Below are positions 25,915 to 34,322 of a stretch of 64,000 bases of DNA, piece after piece. The stretch lies in the NCBI GenBank assembly GCA_036268615.1, contig DATATV010000052.1, positions 1 to 64,000 on the forward strand. Reading direction: 5' to 3'. Source of the stretch: DATATV01 sp036268615 (GTDB lineage: Bacteria; Actinomycetota; Actinomycetes; Mycobacteriales; Pseudonocardiaceae). A model generated the notes under the pieces. It worked only from the letters and a program-made list of their open reading frames with translations, was not told the origin of the DNA and did not search any database. How positions within the stretch are numbered: position 1 is the stretch's first letter; each line of letters opens with the position of its first letter. The position numbers were made by a program, and so were the translations under genes.

Positions 25915-28821
25915 TTACGGCGACGGTGGTACGCCCGAGCTGATCAGCGGTTGCAGGGCAAGGGTGAACTCGGCCGGGGCCACCGGCAGGCGGTGTTGCG
26001 GCAGCACACCCGGACCGCAGGACGCGGTGCCCAAGCCTTGGTGGGCCAGGTCGAGGTGCAGGTACACGTGATCGCGGGGGCGCAGGTCCGCGGTGTGCCG
26101 CGCCCGGTCCAGATCGGCCGTGGTCCACCGGCGCACGCTCAGGTCGAACACCGGCCGGCCGCCGATCCGCAGTCCGGTCGATCCGTCCGCAGTGGACAGT
26201 TCGGCCCAGCGCACGTCCATCCGGTTCCCGTTCTCCTGCGGGAAGACGTACGGCGTCTGCAAGTCGTCGATGGTCGAGGAGAACCGGCCGATCCGGGCCG
26301 CCGCGCGCATGTCCCGATACGCCTCACCGGGTCCGGCACCGAACCAGCACACCTCGTGCAACTCGGCCGGCAGCGTCAGCCGCACGCCGATCCGGGGCAA
26401 CGGTTCGGGCCAGTGGCCGACCGGTACCAGCTCGACCCGCAGCCGCACACCGGCGCCGTCGGGCGTCCACTGGTAGCCGACCTGAAACCCCCACGGCGAT
26501 CCGGCCGGCGCCAGCCGGCTGCGCACGGCCAGCCCCGCACCCGCCGACCGCACGTCGATGATCCGTTCGACCAGGCGGTCCAGGCCGGTGTCCCGCCACG
26601 ACCTGGCCAGCGACTGTTCCGCCCACGAGCCGAGGTCGTTGTCGGTCGGCGCCCGCCACAGGTCCACGCCGAAGTCCGCGACCGGCAGTTCGCCCAGCGC
26701 GACGAGCCGGCCGGTGGCTGGATCGAACCGGGCCCAGTCGCCGGTCGCATCGCCGACCGGCCCGGGCACCGCGCGGACCAACCGGGCCTGACCCCAGCCG
26801 ATCTCATGGCCGGCCGGCGCCCACGGCTGCGCCTCGGCAAGTCGCGCGTGCACGGTCAGCCACGTCTCCCCGGTCGTCGGCAACCGATCGGGCAGCGGCA
26901 TGTTCGGCAGCGGCACGGTGGCCTGCGAGTCGGCCGGAATCGTTGGCACGTCGAGCTTTCCCTCGGCGACCGGACGTCCCTCGACCTGCACGGTCCAGTC
27001 GAAGGCGAGGTGGGTGGTGTCCAGGAAGTCGTAACCGTTGCGGATCAGCAGGGTGCCGGTGGCCGGGTCCGGGGTCAGCGTCACCGGTTCGATCACTTTG
27101 CGGTATTCGATCAGGCCGGGGGAGGGGCGGCGGTCGGGGAACAGCAGGCCGTCGGCGACGAAGTTGCCGTCGTGCACGGTTTCGCCGAAGTCGCCGCCGT
27201 AGCCGAAGTACTCGACGCCCGCCGCCGTGCGCAGCCGGATGCCGTGGTCGATCCACTCCCAGACGAAACCGCCCTGGCAGCGCGGGAACCGCTCGAACAG
27301 CCGCTGGTACTCGGTCAACCCACCCGGGCCGGTGCCCATCGCGTGGGCGTACTCGCAGAGCAGGAACGGCAGCCCGCGCCGGTGCTCGTCCAGCGCGGGA
27401 TCGGTGGTCACCGGCTCCGCGCGCCAGCCGATCTGCTCGACCTCCGCGTGGTCGGCGTACATCCGGCTGTAGACGTCGACGTGGCCGGAGTCCTGGTCGC
27501 CCTCGTAGTGGATGAACCGGGACGGGTCGCGCCGCCGGGTCCAGTCGGCCATCGCGGCCAGGTTGCCGCCCACCCCGCACTCGTTGCCCAGCGACCAGCC
27601 AATCACGCTGGCATGGTTCTTGTCCCGCTCCACCATCCGGCGCATCCGGTCCAGCAGCGCGGGCTGCCAGGCCGGGTCGTCGGCCGGGTTGTCCTGCCAG
27701 CCGGCGAAGAGGAAGCCGTGCGTCTCCAGGTCGCACTCGTCGATCACCCAGAGCCCCAGTTCGTCGCACAGTGCCAGGAAGTCGGGATGCGGCGGATAGT
27801 GGCTGGTGCGTACGGCGTTGATGTTGTGCTGCTTCATCAGCAGCACGTCGGCGCGCATGGTCTCCGGCGGCAGCGCCCGGCCGTGGTCGGGGTGCCACTC
27901 GTGCCGGTTCACCCCGCGCAGCAGGATGCGCCGGCCGTTCACGGTGAGCAGGCCCTCGGCGATGCGCACCGTGCGGAAGCCGATCCGGACCGGTACCCGC
28001 TCGCCCGGTGTGCTGATCTCGCCGAGGTAGAGCCGGGGCGATTCGGCCGACCACGGCCGGACTCCGGGCAGCACCGACGGTTCCTCGGTCGGCACGAGGT
28101 CGAGGCCCAGTTCGGGCACGGTCAGCCGGACCGGCACGTCCGTCGCCACGGTGGTGTCGAGCCGGAGCAGGCCGGTGCCGGTCCGGTGGTCGTAGTCGGC
28201 GTGCACGAAGTAGTCGGTGAGCCCGGTGGCCGGTCGGGCCAGCAGCGACACCGAGCGGAAGATGCCCGAGAGCCACCACATGTCCTGGTCCTCAAGGTAA
28301 CTGCCGGCCGACCACTGGTGCACCCGCACGGCGAGCACATTGCGACCGGGCCGCAGCAGGGGCCTGACGGCGAACTCGGTGGGCAGCCGACTGCCGGTCG
28401 CGTGGCCGAGTTCGGTGCCGTTGAGCCACAGCCGGAAACACGAGTCCACGCCCTCGAACCGCAGCACCGCGGGCCCGGCCGGCCAGTCCGGCGGCAACTC
28501 GAAGGCACGCCGGTAGTCGCCGGTCGGGTTCTCGTCGGGCACGAACGGCGGCTCGATCGGGAAGGGATAGCGGACGTTCGTGTAGGCCGGTGCGCCGTGG
28601 CCGTGCAGCTGCCAGTGCGCCGGCACCACCAGCCGCGCCCAGCGTTCGTCGGCGAACCCTGTTTCCTGCCAACCGGATTCGCCCGGCTCGACGCGGGGCG
28701 CCCAGCGGAACCGCCAGTCGCCGTCCAGGTCGAGCCGGGGCGCGTCCGAGCCGAAGGCCGCGCGCGGCGGCAGGTACCCGGTGCCCGGCGCCGGGTCGAC
28801 GAAGTAGGGCAGGGCGGTCAC
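25915..28821 (-). CDS. lacZ: Beta-galactosidase, GH2 LacZ type
   Basis: A 968-residue glycoside hydrolase of the large LacZ form (E. coli LacZ has 1023). Order: sugar-binding jelly roll (WQLHGHGAPAYTNVRYPFP), immunoglobulin-like domain, TIM barrel with RGVNRHEWHPDHGRALP, acid/base Glu near residue 414 in LGNECGVGG, nucleophile Glu near 490 in LLCEYAHAMG, then the C-terminal Bgal_small_N domain (ADFGVDLWRAPTDND; ENGNRMDVRW). GTG 28821 (MTALPYFVDP) fits the family N-terminus; upstream sequence is not homologous. No signal peptide, so cytosolic. No sugar transporter or regulator is adjacent. Confidence 0.93.
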   Translation of the reverse strand: MTALPYFVDPAPGTGYLPPRAAFGSDAPRLDLDGDWRFRWAPRVEPGESGWQETGFADERWARLVVPAHWQLHGHGAPAYTNVRYPFPIEPPFVPDENPTGDYRRAFELPPDWPAGPAVLRFEGVDSCFRLWLNGTELGHATGSRLPTEFAVRPLLRPGRNVLAVRVHQWSAGSYLEDQDMWWLSGIFRSVSLLARPATGLTDYFVHADYDHRTGTGLLRLDTTVATDVPVRLTVPELGLDLVPTEEPSVLPGVRPWSAESPRLYLGEISTPGERVPVRIGFRTVRIAEGLLTVNGRRILLRGVNRHEWHPDHGRALPPETMRADVLLMKQHNINAVRTSHYPPHPDFLALCDELGLWVIDECDLETHGFLFAGWQDNPADDPAWQPALLDRMRRMVERDKNHASVIGWSLGNECGVGGNLAAMADWTRRRDPSRFIHYEGDQDSGHVDVYSRMYADHAEVEQIGWRAEPVTTDPALDEHRRGLPFLLCEYAHAMGTGPGGLTEYQRLFERFPRCQGGFVWEWIDHGIRLRTAAGVEYFGYGGDFGETVHDGNFVADGLLFPDRRPSPGLIEYRKVIEPVTLTPDPATGTLLIRNGYDFLDTTHLAFDWTVQVEGRPVAEGKLDVPTIPADSQATVPLPNMPLPDRLPTTGETWLTVHARLAEAQPWAPAGHEIGWGQARLVRAVPGPVGDATGDWARFDPATGRLVALGELPVADFGVDLWRAPTDNDLGSWAEQSLARSWRDTGLDRLVERIIDVRSAGAGLAVRSRLAPAGSPWGFQVGYQWTPDGAGVRLRVELVPVGHWPEPLPRIGVRLTLPAELHEVCWFGAGPGEAYRDMRAAARIGRFSSTIDDLQTPYVFPQENGNRMDVRWAELSTADGSTGLRIGGRPVFDLSVRRWTTADLDRARHTADLRPRDHVYLHLDLAHQGLGTASCGPGVLPQHRLPVAPAEFTLALQPLISSGVPPSP

Positions 28822-29015
28822 CCGATCATCGTAAACGCGCCCGGCCAGCTGCCCGGTTTGTCCGCTCCGCCGACGCGCGCCTTCGAAGTAGGGCCGGATT
28901 CGACACCCGGCATTTTCCCGAGGTTGCCGCCGGGCGGCTACCGTGCTCGGATGGTGTTCATGGCAGGCGGTCGGGACAGGGCCAGCGCGGCGTTCGCCGA
29001 GCCGCGACGGTCCGC

Positions 29016-29228
29016 GTGCTGAGCGCCGATCGGCCCGGTGCCGCTGACGAGGGCGGCGATCCGGTCTGCTGGTTGCCCCGGGTGTGTCCGGAGTGCGGCC
29101 TGCTGGCCGAGCGCGAATCGCCGATCCGCTGTGCACGGTGCGGCACGGTGTTCGGTGCGGAGGACGGAGACGTCGAGTCCGCCAGGGAAGTCGAGTCCGG
29201 TAGGGAAGTCGAGGAGGACGTCCAGTGA
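29016..29228 (+). CDS. Small zinc-ribbon protein coupled to ferredoxin reductase
   Basis: A 70-residue protein from GTG 29016. Two CxxC pairs (VCPECGLLAE and RCARCGTVF) form a zinc ribbon or rubredoxin-like knuckle, followed by a very acidic tail repeating VESAREVESGREVEEDV. The stop overlaps the next gene's GTG (GTGA, 29225-29228), so production is tied to the reductase. Homologues in front of this reductase type occur in other actinobacteria as far as I recall, but I do not know a function. An electron-carrier, assembly or regulatory role is possible. Start codon is the least certain part; no strong ribosome site. Confidence 0.7.
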   Translation: MLSADRPGAADEGGDPVCWLPRVCPECGLLAERESPIRCARCGTVFGAEDGDVESAREVESGREVEEDVQ

Positions 29229-30448
29229 GCGATGAACCGTTTGTCATCGTCGGCGGGGGACTTGCCGGTGCCAAGGCTGCGGAAGCATTGCGCGAGCAGG
29301 GTTTCACCGGCCCGGTGGTACTGATCGCCGAGGAGTCCTCGCTGCCCTACGAGCGACCGCCGCTGTCCAAGGACTACCTGGCCGGCAAGGCCGAGCGGGA
29401 CAGCTTCGTGGTGCACCCGGCCGAGTGGTACGCCGAACACCAGGTCGACCTGCGGCGCGACACCACGGTGACCGCCGTGGACACCGCCGCCCACCGGGTG
29501 CGGCTGGCCGACGGCAGCGAGTTGGGTTACGCGAAGCTGCTGCTGGCGACCGGCTCGCGGCCCAGGACGCTGCCGCTTCCCGGCGCGGACGCGGACGGGG
29601 TGCTGCATCTGCGGCGGGTCGAGGACGCCGATCGGATTCGCTCGACGATTTCGTCGATTTCGCGGTTGGCGGTGATCGGTGCCGGGTGGATCGGGCTTGA
29701 GGTGACCGCGGCCGCGCGGGCGGCTGGGGTTGAGGTCACCGTGTTGGAGAGCGGTGAGCTGCCGTTGCTGCGGGTGCTCGGTAGCGAGGTGGCCACGGTT
29801 TTCGCTGATCTCCATGCCGCGAACGGGGTGAACTTCCGGTTCGGGGTCGGTGTCGAGGAGATCACCACTGAGCAGGGGCGGGCCACCGGGGTGCGGCTCG
29901 CTGATGGCAGCACGGTCCTGGCTGATGCGGTGCTGGTCGCGGTTGGTGCCGTGCCCAACGTCTCCCTGGCGGTCGAGGCCGGGTTGGCCGTCGATGGCGG
30001 GGTGTTGGTCGATGCCGGGTTGCGTACCAGTGATCCGGATGTTTTTGCTGTCGGGGATATTGCCAGTCAGGATCATCCGGTGTTGAAGCGGCGGGTACGG
30101 GTGGAGCACTGGGCCAATGCGCTCAACCAACCCGCGGTGGCCGCGACCGGGATGCTCGGTGGGTCCGGGGTTTATTCCGAGTTGCCTTATTTCTTCACGG
30201 ATCAGTATGACCTCGGCATGGAGTACACCGGTTTGGCTGAGCCGGGGGACTATGACCGGGTGGTCTTCCGTGGGGATGTGGCCGCGCGTGAGTTCATCGC
30301 GTTCTGGTTGTCGGACAACCGGGTGCTTGCCGGGATGAATGTCAATGTTTGGGATGTCACCGACGGGATCAAGGGTCTTGTCGGCGGCGGTGAGCAGGTT
30401 GATCCGAACCGGCTGTGTGACCCGGATATCCCGTTGGGTGACGTCTGA
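29225..30448 (+). CDS. NAD(P)/FAD-dependent ferredoxin reductase
   Basis: A 407-residue putidaredoxin/rhodocoxin-reductase-like flavoprotein that passes electrons from NAD(P)H to a ferredoxin, usually serving P450s or ring hydroxylases. FAD fold FVIVGGGLAGAKAAEALRE, LPYERPPLSKDYLAG, NAD fold AVIGAGWIGLEV and the FAD closing motif DVFAVGDIA are intact; C-terminal reductase domain follows. GTG start overlaps the zinc-ribbon stop. No ferredoxin or P450 gene is in the neighbourhood. Codon use shifts inside the gene near 29640: the first third is C-ending, the rest has many T- and G-ending codons. Confidence 0.93.
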   Translation: MSDEPFVIVGGGLAGAKAAEALREQGFTGPVVLIAEESSLPYERPPLSKDYLAGKAERDSFVVHPAEWYAEHQVDLRRDTTVTAVDTAAHRVRLADGSELGYAKLLLATGSRPRTLPLPGADADGVLHLRRVEDADRIRSTISSISRLAVIGAGWIGLEVTAAARAAGVEVTVLESGELPLLRVLGSEVATVFADLHAANGVNFRFGVGVEEITTEQGRATGVRLADGSTVLADAVLVAVGAVPNVSLAVEAGLAVDGGVLVDAGLRTSDPDVFAVGDIASQDHPVLKRRVRVEHWANALNQPAVAATGMLGGSGVYSELPYFFTDQYDLGMEYTGLAEPGDYDRVVFRGDVAAREFIAFWLSDNRVLAGMNVNVWDVTDGIKGLVGGGEQVDPNRLCDPDIPLGDV

Positions 30449-30477
30449 TCTCGGCGACCGGAGGAGTCGATGCCGAG

Positions 30478-31434
30478 ATGACGGCAGGGCGACCGATGCC
30501 CACCCAGGACGACGTGCTCGGGTACTTCAACACGCTGTCGAACTGGGGACGGTGGGGCGAGGACGACGAGCGCGGCACGCTGAACCACATCACCGACGAC
30601 GTCCGGCTGGCGGCGGCGCGGGCCGTGCGCCACGGCAGGAGCGTGTCGTGCGCATGGGAGGTGGCCGTGCCGGAGGGCATGGAGCGGTCGACGACGACGT
30701 GCCCGTGCGCCGCCGACATGCCGGGTGCCGAAAACATGCCGGTGCCCGAGTTCCGCGACGACCGGCACTGGGGATTTTCGTCCGAGCGGCTCGGCATGAC
30801 CTTCCACGGCAACACCCTCACCCACGTCGACTCGCCGTGCCACATCTTCTGGGACGGCACGATGTACAACGGGCGGTCGCACTCGTTGGTCGACCCCGCA
30901 ACGGGGTCCGCGTGGGGGGCCGTCACGGCGGCGGCGAACGGGATCGTCACGCGTGGTGTCCTGCTGGACATCGCGAGGGTCCGCGATGTGCCGTGGTTGG
31001 AACCGGGGCAGGGTGTGTTTCCCGACGATCTTGCGGAGGCGGAGCGTCGCCAGGGCGTGCGGGTGCGACCCGGCGACGCGGTACTCCTGCGGACCGGCTA
31101 TGGGCGCGTCCTTCACGAGGCCGGTGAGGCCAGCGGTTTCACGCAGGCCGGCTGGCACGCGTCCTGCCTGCCGTGGCTGCACGAACGGGAGGTCGCGCTG
31201 ATCGGCGCCGACACCCCCCAGGACGTTCAGCCGTCGGGATACAACGCGGTGTTGATGCCGGTGCACGCCGTGGGCCTCGTCGCGATGGGTCTGTGGCTGC
31301 TCGACAACTGCGACCTGGAGGGGTGCGCGACGACGGCTGCCGAGTTCGGCCAGTGGGACTTCCACCTCGCGGTCGCGCCGGTCCGCTTCGCCGGTACGTC
31401 CGGCAGCCCGGTCAACCCGATCGCCACATTCTGA
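30478..31434 (+). CDS. Cyclase family protein (kynurenine formamidase-like metal hydrolase)
   Basis: A 318-residue protein of the cyclase/KynB family, metal-dependent hydrolases of amides or lactones. The signature HGNTLTHVDSPCHIFWDG contains the metal-binding His/Asp set HxxxxTHxDxPxH. Later conserved parts are GDAVLLRTGYGR and LIGADTPQDVQPSG. ATG 30478 (MTAGRPMPTQ) with GGAGGAG nearby; a start at 30496 is also possible. About 30 bases after the reductase, so perhaps co-transcribed. Length (318) is above KynB (about 210), matching the longer actinobacterial branch whose substrates are largely unassigned. Confidence 0.85.
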   Translation: MTAGRPMPTQDDVLGYFNTLSNWGRWGEDDERGTLNHITDDVRLAAARAVRHGRSVSCAWEVAVPEGMERSTTTCPCAADMPGAENMPVPEFRDDRHWGFSSERLGMTFHGNTLTHVDSPCHIFWDGTMYNGRSHSLVDPATGSAWGAVTAAANGIVTRGVLLDIARVRDVPWLEPGQGVFPDDLAEAERRQGVRVRPGDAVLLRTGYGRVLHEAGEASGFTQAGWHASCLPWLHEREVALIGADTPQDVQPSGYNAVLMPVHAVGLVAMGLWLLDNCDLEGCATTAAEFGQWDFHLAVAPVRFAGTSGSPVNPIATF

Positions 31435-31449
31435 CCACGGGACCGGCTG

Positions 31450-32307
31450 TCAGCCCTTCACTATCGCTGCCACGGTCTCCCGCACCGGGGTGGTCTTTCG
31501 GCCGATCAGGGTGCTCAGGTCGCCGGTTGTCGCTGCCAGTGCGCCCTGGCTGATCTCCACGTCCAACGCGGCAAAGAACGCGGCTGCCGGCCCGGGCAGG
31601 CCGGCGCTCTGTAGCACCTCGGCGAACTTCTCCAGCGGGATGTCCTGGTACTCAACGGCTTTCCCGGCCACCTCGGCGACCGTCGCGGCCAGCTCGGGGA
31701 AGCTCCAGGCGGTGTCGCCGGACAGTTCATAGATCTTGTTCTCGTGGCCGGTGCCGGTCAGCGCGGCTACGGCCGCTGCCGCGTAGTTGGCCCGGGCGGC
31801 GCTGGCGACCCGGCCCTGGCCTGCGCTGCCGAACAGGACTCCGGTCTCCACCGCACCGGCGATCCGGCTCGCGTAGTTCTCGGTGTACCAACCGTTGCGC
31901 AGGAACGTGAACGGCACGCCGGAGGTGCGGATGACCTGCTCGGTCGCCTTGTGTTCGGGGGCCAGGCTCAGTGTCGTCGTGTCCGCGAAGGGAGCGCTGG
32001 TGTAGATCAGGTGGCTCACGCCCGCGGTGCTCGCGGCGTGCACGGCGGCGGTGTGTTGCGGAACCCGCTTGCCGACCTCGCTGCCGGAGATGAGCAGTAC
32101 CTTGTCGACGCCTGCGAACGCGGTGGCCAGCGTGTCGGGCTCGTCGTAGTCGGCTCGGCGCACCTCTACCCCGCGGTTCAGGAACGCCGCCGCCTTTGCC
32201 GGGGTGCGCACGGCGAGCACCAGCTCGTTCGCCGGCACCCGGCGCAGCAGGTCCTCGACCACGAGCTGCCCGAGTTGTCCGGTGGCCGCGGTGATGGCGA
32301 TGGTCAT
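31450..32307 (-). CDS. NAD(P)H:quinone oxidoreductase-like NmrA/SDR family protein (Qor2 type)
   Basis: A 285-residue atypical short-chain dehydrogenase: N-terminal TIAITAATGQLGQLVV nucleotide motif, VRRADYDEPDTLATAFAGVD, and the NGWYTENYASRI segment typical of QOR2/YtfG. ATG 32307 has GAGGAG eight bases upstream. Divergent from an HxlR regulator, the same arrangement as ytfG/ytfH (qor2/qorR), so likely an electrophile- or quinone-inducible reductase controlled by that neighbour. Confidence 0.9.
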   Translation of the reverse strand: MTIAITAATGQLGQLVVEDLLRRVPANELVLAVRTPAKAAAFLNRGVEVRRADYDEPDTLATAFAGVDKVLLISGSEVGKRVPQHTAAVHAASTAGVSHLIYTSAPFADTTTLSLAPEHKATEQVIRTSGVPFTFLRNGWYTENYASRIAGAVETGVLFGSAGQGRVASAARANYAAAAVAALTGTGHENKIYELSGDTAWSFPELAATVAEVAGKAVEYQDIPLEKFAEVLQSAGLPGPAAAFFAALDVEISQGALAATTGDLSTLIGRKTTPVRETVAAIVKG

Positions 32308-32381
32308 GTGTCCCACTCCTCGATCGGTTCGCTGTGCTGCGCTCAGGTTTGCACTAACTTATCGAAGGTGCAGACTGTGGG

Positions 32382-32398
32382 GTAGTGCTATACATTAC
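32382..32398. promoter_or_regulatory. Candidate HxlR operator GTAGTG-N5-CATTAC
   Basis: Imperfect dyad (5 of 6 pairs) around TATACA, a good -10 element for the HxlR gene. A second dyad, TGCAC-N13-GTGCA at 32350-32372, lies nearer the reductase. HxlR proteins typically bind short AT-rich dyads of this kind. Confidence 0.5.
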
Positions 32399-32441
32399 GC
32401 CGTGCAATCTGAACCGTCGCATCGGCGGTATCGTGAGTGGC

Positions 32442-32867
32442 ATGACCAGGCAGATGGGCACCCAACCGGCCGCGGACGGCAGGTTGACCGACGAACACGG
32501 CCGGATCATCGCCGACGTGTTCGACCGCGGATGCCCGTCCCGACCGACCCTGGAGCATGTCACCGGCCGCTGGGGCGTGCTCGCGATCACCGCACTGCTC
32601 GACGGCACCATGCGGTTCAACGCGCTGCGTCGCCGGGTGGACGGGGTCAGCGAGAAGATGCTCGCGCAGACCTTGCACGCGTTGGAGCGGGACGGGTTCG
32701 TCCTGCGCGAAGCCCAGCCGACCATTCCGCCGAAGGTGGAGTACACCTTGACCCCGCTCGGTCGGCAGGTCGGTGAGAAGCTGTTCGACCTGATCAGCCT
32801 GGTGGAGGCCCGGCTGCCGGAGGTCAAGCAGGCGCAGGCCCGCTACGACGCGGAACGGCTCAGCTGA
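32442..32867 (+). CDS. HxlR family transcriptional regulator
   Basis: A 141-residue winged-helix regulator. Conserved Cys in FDRGCPSRPTLEHVTGRWG is typical of redox/electrophile-sensing members such as QorR and YodB; MRFNALRRRVDGVSEKMLAQ and LTPLGRQV complete the family pattern. ATG 32442 (MTRQMGTQP) is chosen; the frame is open 57 bases further upstream through the promoter. Divergent from qor2. Its stop overlaps the convergent patatin stop by 8 bases. Confidence 0.92.
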   Translation: MTRQMGTQPAADGRLTDEHGRIIADVFDRGCPSRPTLEHVTGRWGVLAITALLDGTMRFNALRRRVDGVSEKMLAQTLHALERDGFVLREAQPTIPPKVEYTLTPLGRQVGEKLFDLISLVEARLPEVKQAQARYDAERLS

Positions 32868-33723
32868 GCGCCAGTCCTGGTGCGCCGTAGAGGCCGGGGC
32901 CGTTGATCACCAGCCCCTCCAGGTGTGTGCGCGCGGCCAGATACGCCTGTTCGATCAGGGTGTCGGTGTGGCTGAAGTCCAGTGGGGTCATGCGCACCGG
33001 CGGTGGGCCGGGCAGGTAGATCACCGGTAGGGCTTCGGCCACTGTCGGCGCCTCCAACACCGCCTGGTTGCGCATGCTGACCATCGCGGTGAACATCACC
33101 ACTTCGGCCAGGCTGTGCGGCGGGCCGGGCAGATGGCCGGGAAACGCGCAGTCGAACACGACCAGCGAGCGCGCGCCCATGACGACCGCCTGGCGCATCG
33201 GCACGTTGGCCACCACTCCGCCGTCGTAGCTCAGTCGCCCGTTGAGTTCGACCGGCGGGTAGATGCCTGGGATCGCGCAGCTGGCCAGCAGCGCGGGCAG
33301 CAATCGCCCGGACCGGACCAGCACCGGCTGTGCTGTCTCCACGTCCATCGCGACCACGCCCAGCGGCGTCGGCAGGTCCTCGAATGTCGTGTCCGCGCCG
33401 ATGTACCGCTCGATCACCGCGGTCAGTCCGGTGTTGGGGAACAGGTGGTTGCGGCCGCGACGCAGGGTGCGGGCCTGGCCCAGCGGGCCGCCCGGGAACA
33501 CCGTGTTCCTGGTCATGGTGGCCCAGATCAGGCGGTGTGCCTCGGCCGAGTTGGCGCCGTTCAACGCCAACACCGCGCCGTTGAGGGAGCCGACCGAGGT
33601 GCCGGTGACCAGATCGGGAACGACGCCGGCCTCGCCGATCGCGCGCAACATCCCGACCTGCGTCGCGCCGAGGCTGCCGCCGCCGCCGAACACGAATCCG
33701 ATCGGTCCTGGCAGTTCGATCAC
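32860..33723 (-). CDS. Patatin-like phospholipase
   Basis: A 287-residue lipid acyl hydrolase with a Ser-Asp dyad. Oxyanion glycine run GGGGSLG at about residues 13-19, nucleophile Ser43 in GTSVGS, catalytic Asp in YDGGVVANVP. GTG 33723 (MIELPGPIGFV) puts the glycine motif at the usual distance from the N-terminus; the longer open frame to 33822 looks spurious. No signal peptide, so cytosolic or peripheral. Convergent with HxlR; no operon partner. Confidence 0.9.
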   Translation of the reverse strand: MIELPGPIGFVFGGGGSLGATQVGMLRAIGEAGVVPDLVTGTSVGSLNGAVLALNGANSAEAHRLIWATMTRNTVFPGGPLGQARTLRRGRNHLFPNTGLTAVIERYIGADTTFEDLPTPLGVVAMDVETAQPVLVRSGRLLPALLASCAIPGIYPPVELNGRLSYDGGVVANVPMRQAVVMGARSLVVFDCAFPGHLPGPPHSLAEVVMFTAMVSMRNQAVLEAPTVAEALPVIYLPGPPPVRMTPLDFSHTDTLIEQAYLAARTHLEGLVINGPGLYGAPGLALS

Positions 33724-33779
33724 CCGTCGAAGATATCCCCTGCCGGCCAGCTGACCAGCCAGGACATCCGATCGAGCGA

Positions 33780-34199
33780 TCAGCGCCAGCCGGCGCTCTG
33801 TTCGCCGAGCGGGGCCAGCCAACGGGCCGGGATGGTCACCGTCTGGTCCGTCGGGCGGCTGACGGTGTGGCCGGTGGCCACGTCGATCAACACGCCCTTG
33901 ACCAGGTATTCGACGCTGCTGGACAGGCCGAGCCGCTCGGCGGCCTCCGGTGTGAGCGGGGTGCTGATCTCGCAGGTCTCGGCCACCCGGACGCCGGTCA
34001 CCGCGGGCTCGCCGCCGAGCGTCTGCCCGGTGACGGTCACCGTGAGGTCGAAGTCCTCGGTACCGCTGATCAGCCAGGCCAGCAGAGCGAGATCGGCGTC
34101 ACCGCGCTGCGGGTCGCCGGTGAGGTGTCGGGCCACATCACCGCGTTCAAGTATGTGCACGCGGTAGGTCTGGCCGACCGCCACATCGTCGGGACGCAT
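33780..34199 (-). CDS. Hypothetical protein
   Basis: A 139-residue protein from ATG 34199 (MRPDDVAVGQTYRVHI). Mostly beta-type with no membrane helix or Cys cluster; it ends in RWLAPLGEQSAGWR. The repeated DVAVGQTYRV and VTIPARWLAPL blocks recall small uncharacterised Pseudonocardiaceae proteins, but I do not recognise a family. The frame extends to 34256 without a better start. Lies between the patatin and IclR genes, leftward like both. Confidence 0.55.
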   Translation of the reverse strand: MRPDDVAVGQTYRVHILERGDVARHLTGDPQRGDADLALLAWLISGTEDFDLTVTVTGQTLGGEPAVTGVRVAETCEISTPLTPEAAERLGLSSSVEYLVKGVLIDVATGHTVSRPTDQTVTIPARWLAPLGEQSAGWR

Positions 34200-34322
34200 G
34201 CCTCCATGGTGCGACCAATCCGTGTCCGGTGTAAGGGCGTAGCGAGCCGGGTTCACTGGTTGGTAATGGGCGGTGCGCCGAGCGGCAGGCCGCCGAGCAG
34301 GGCGGGCGGTCTCCGACGACCG

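Noticed and set aside
28951..29021. A 23-codon ATG frame (MVFMAGGRDRA...) in front of the zinc-ribbon gene
   Set aside because: Could be a leader peptide, since it ends at the next gene's start, but it has no ribosome site or conserved pattern I can see.
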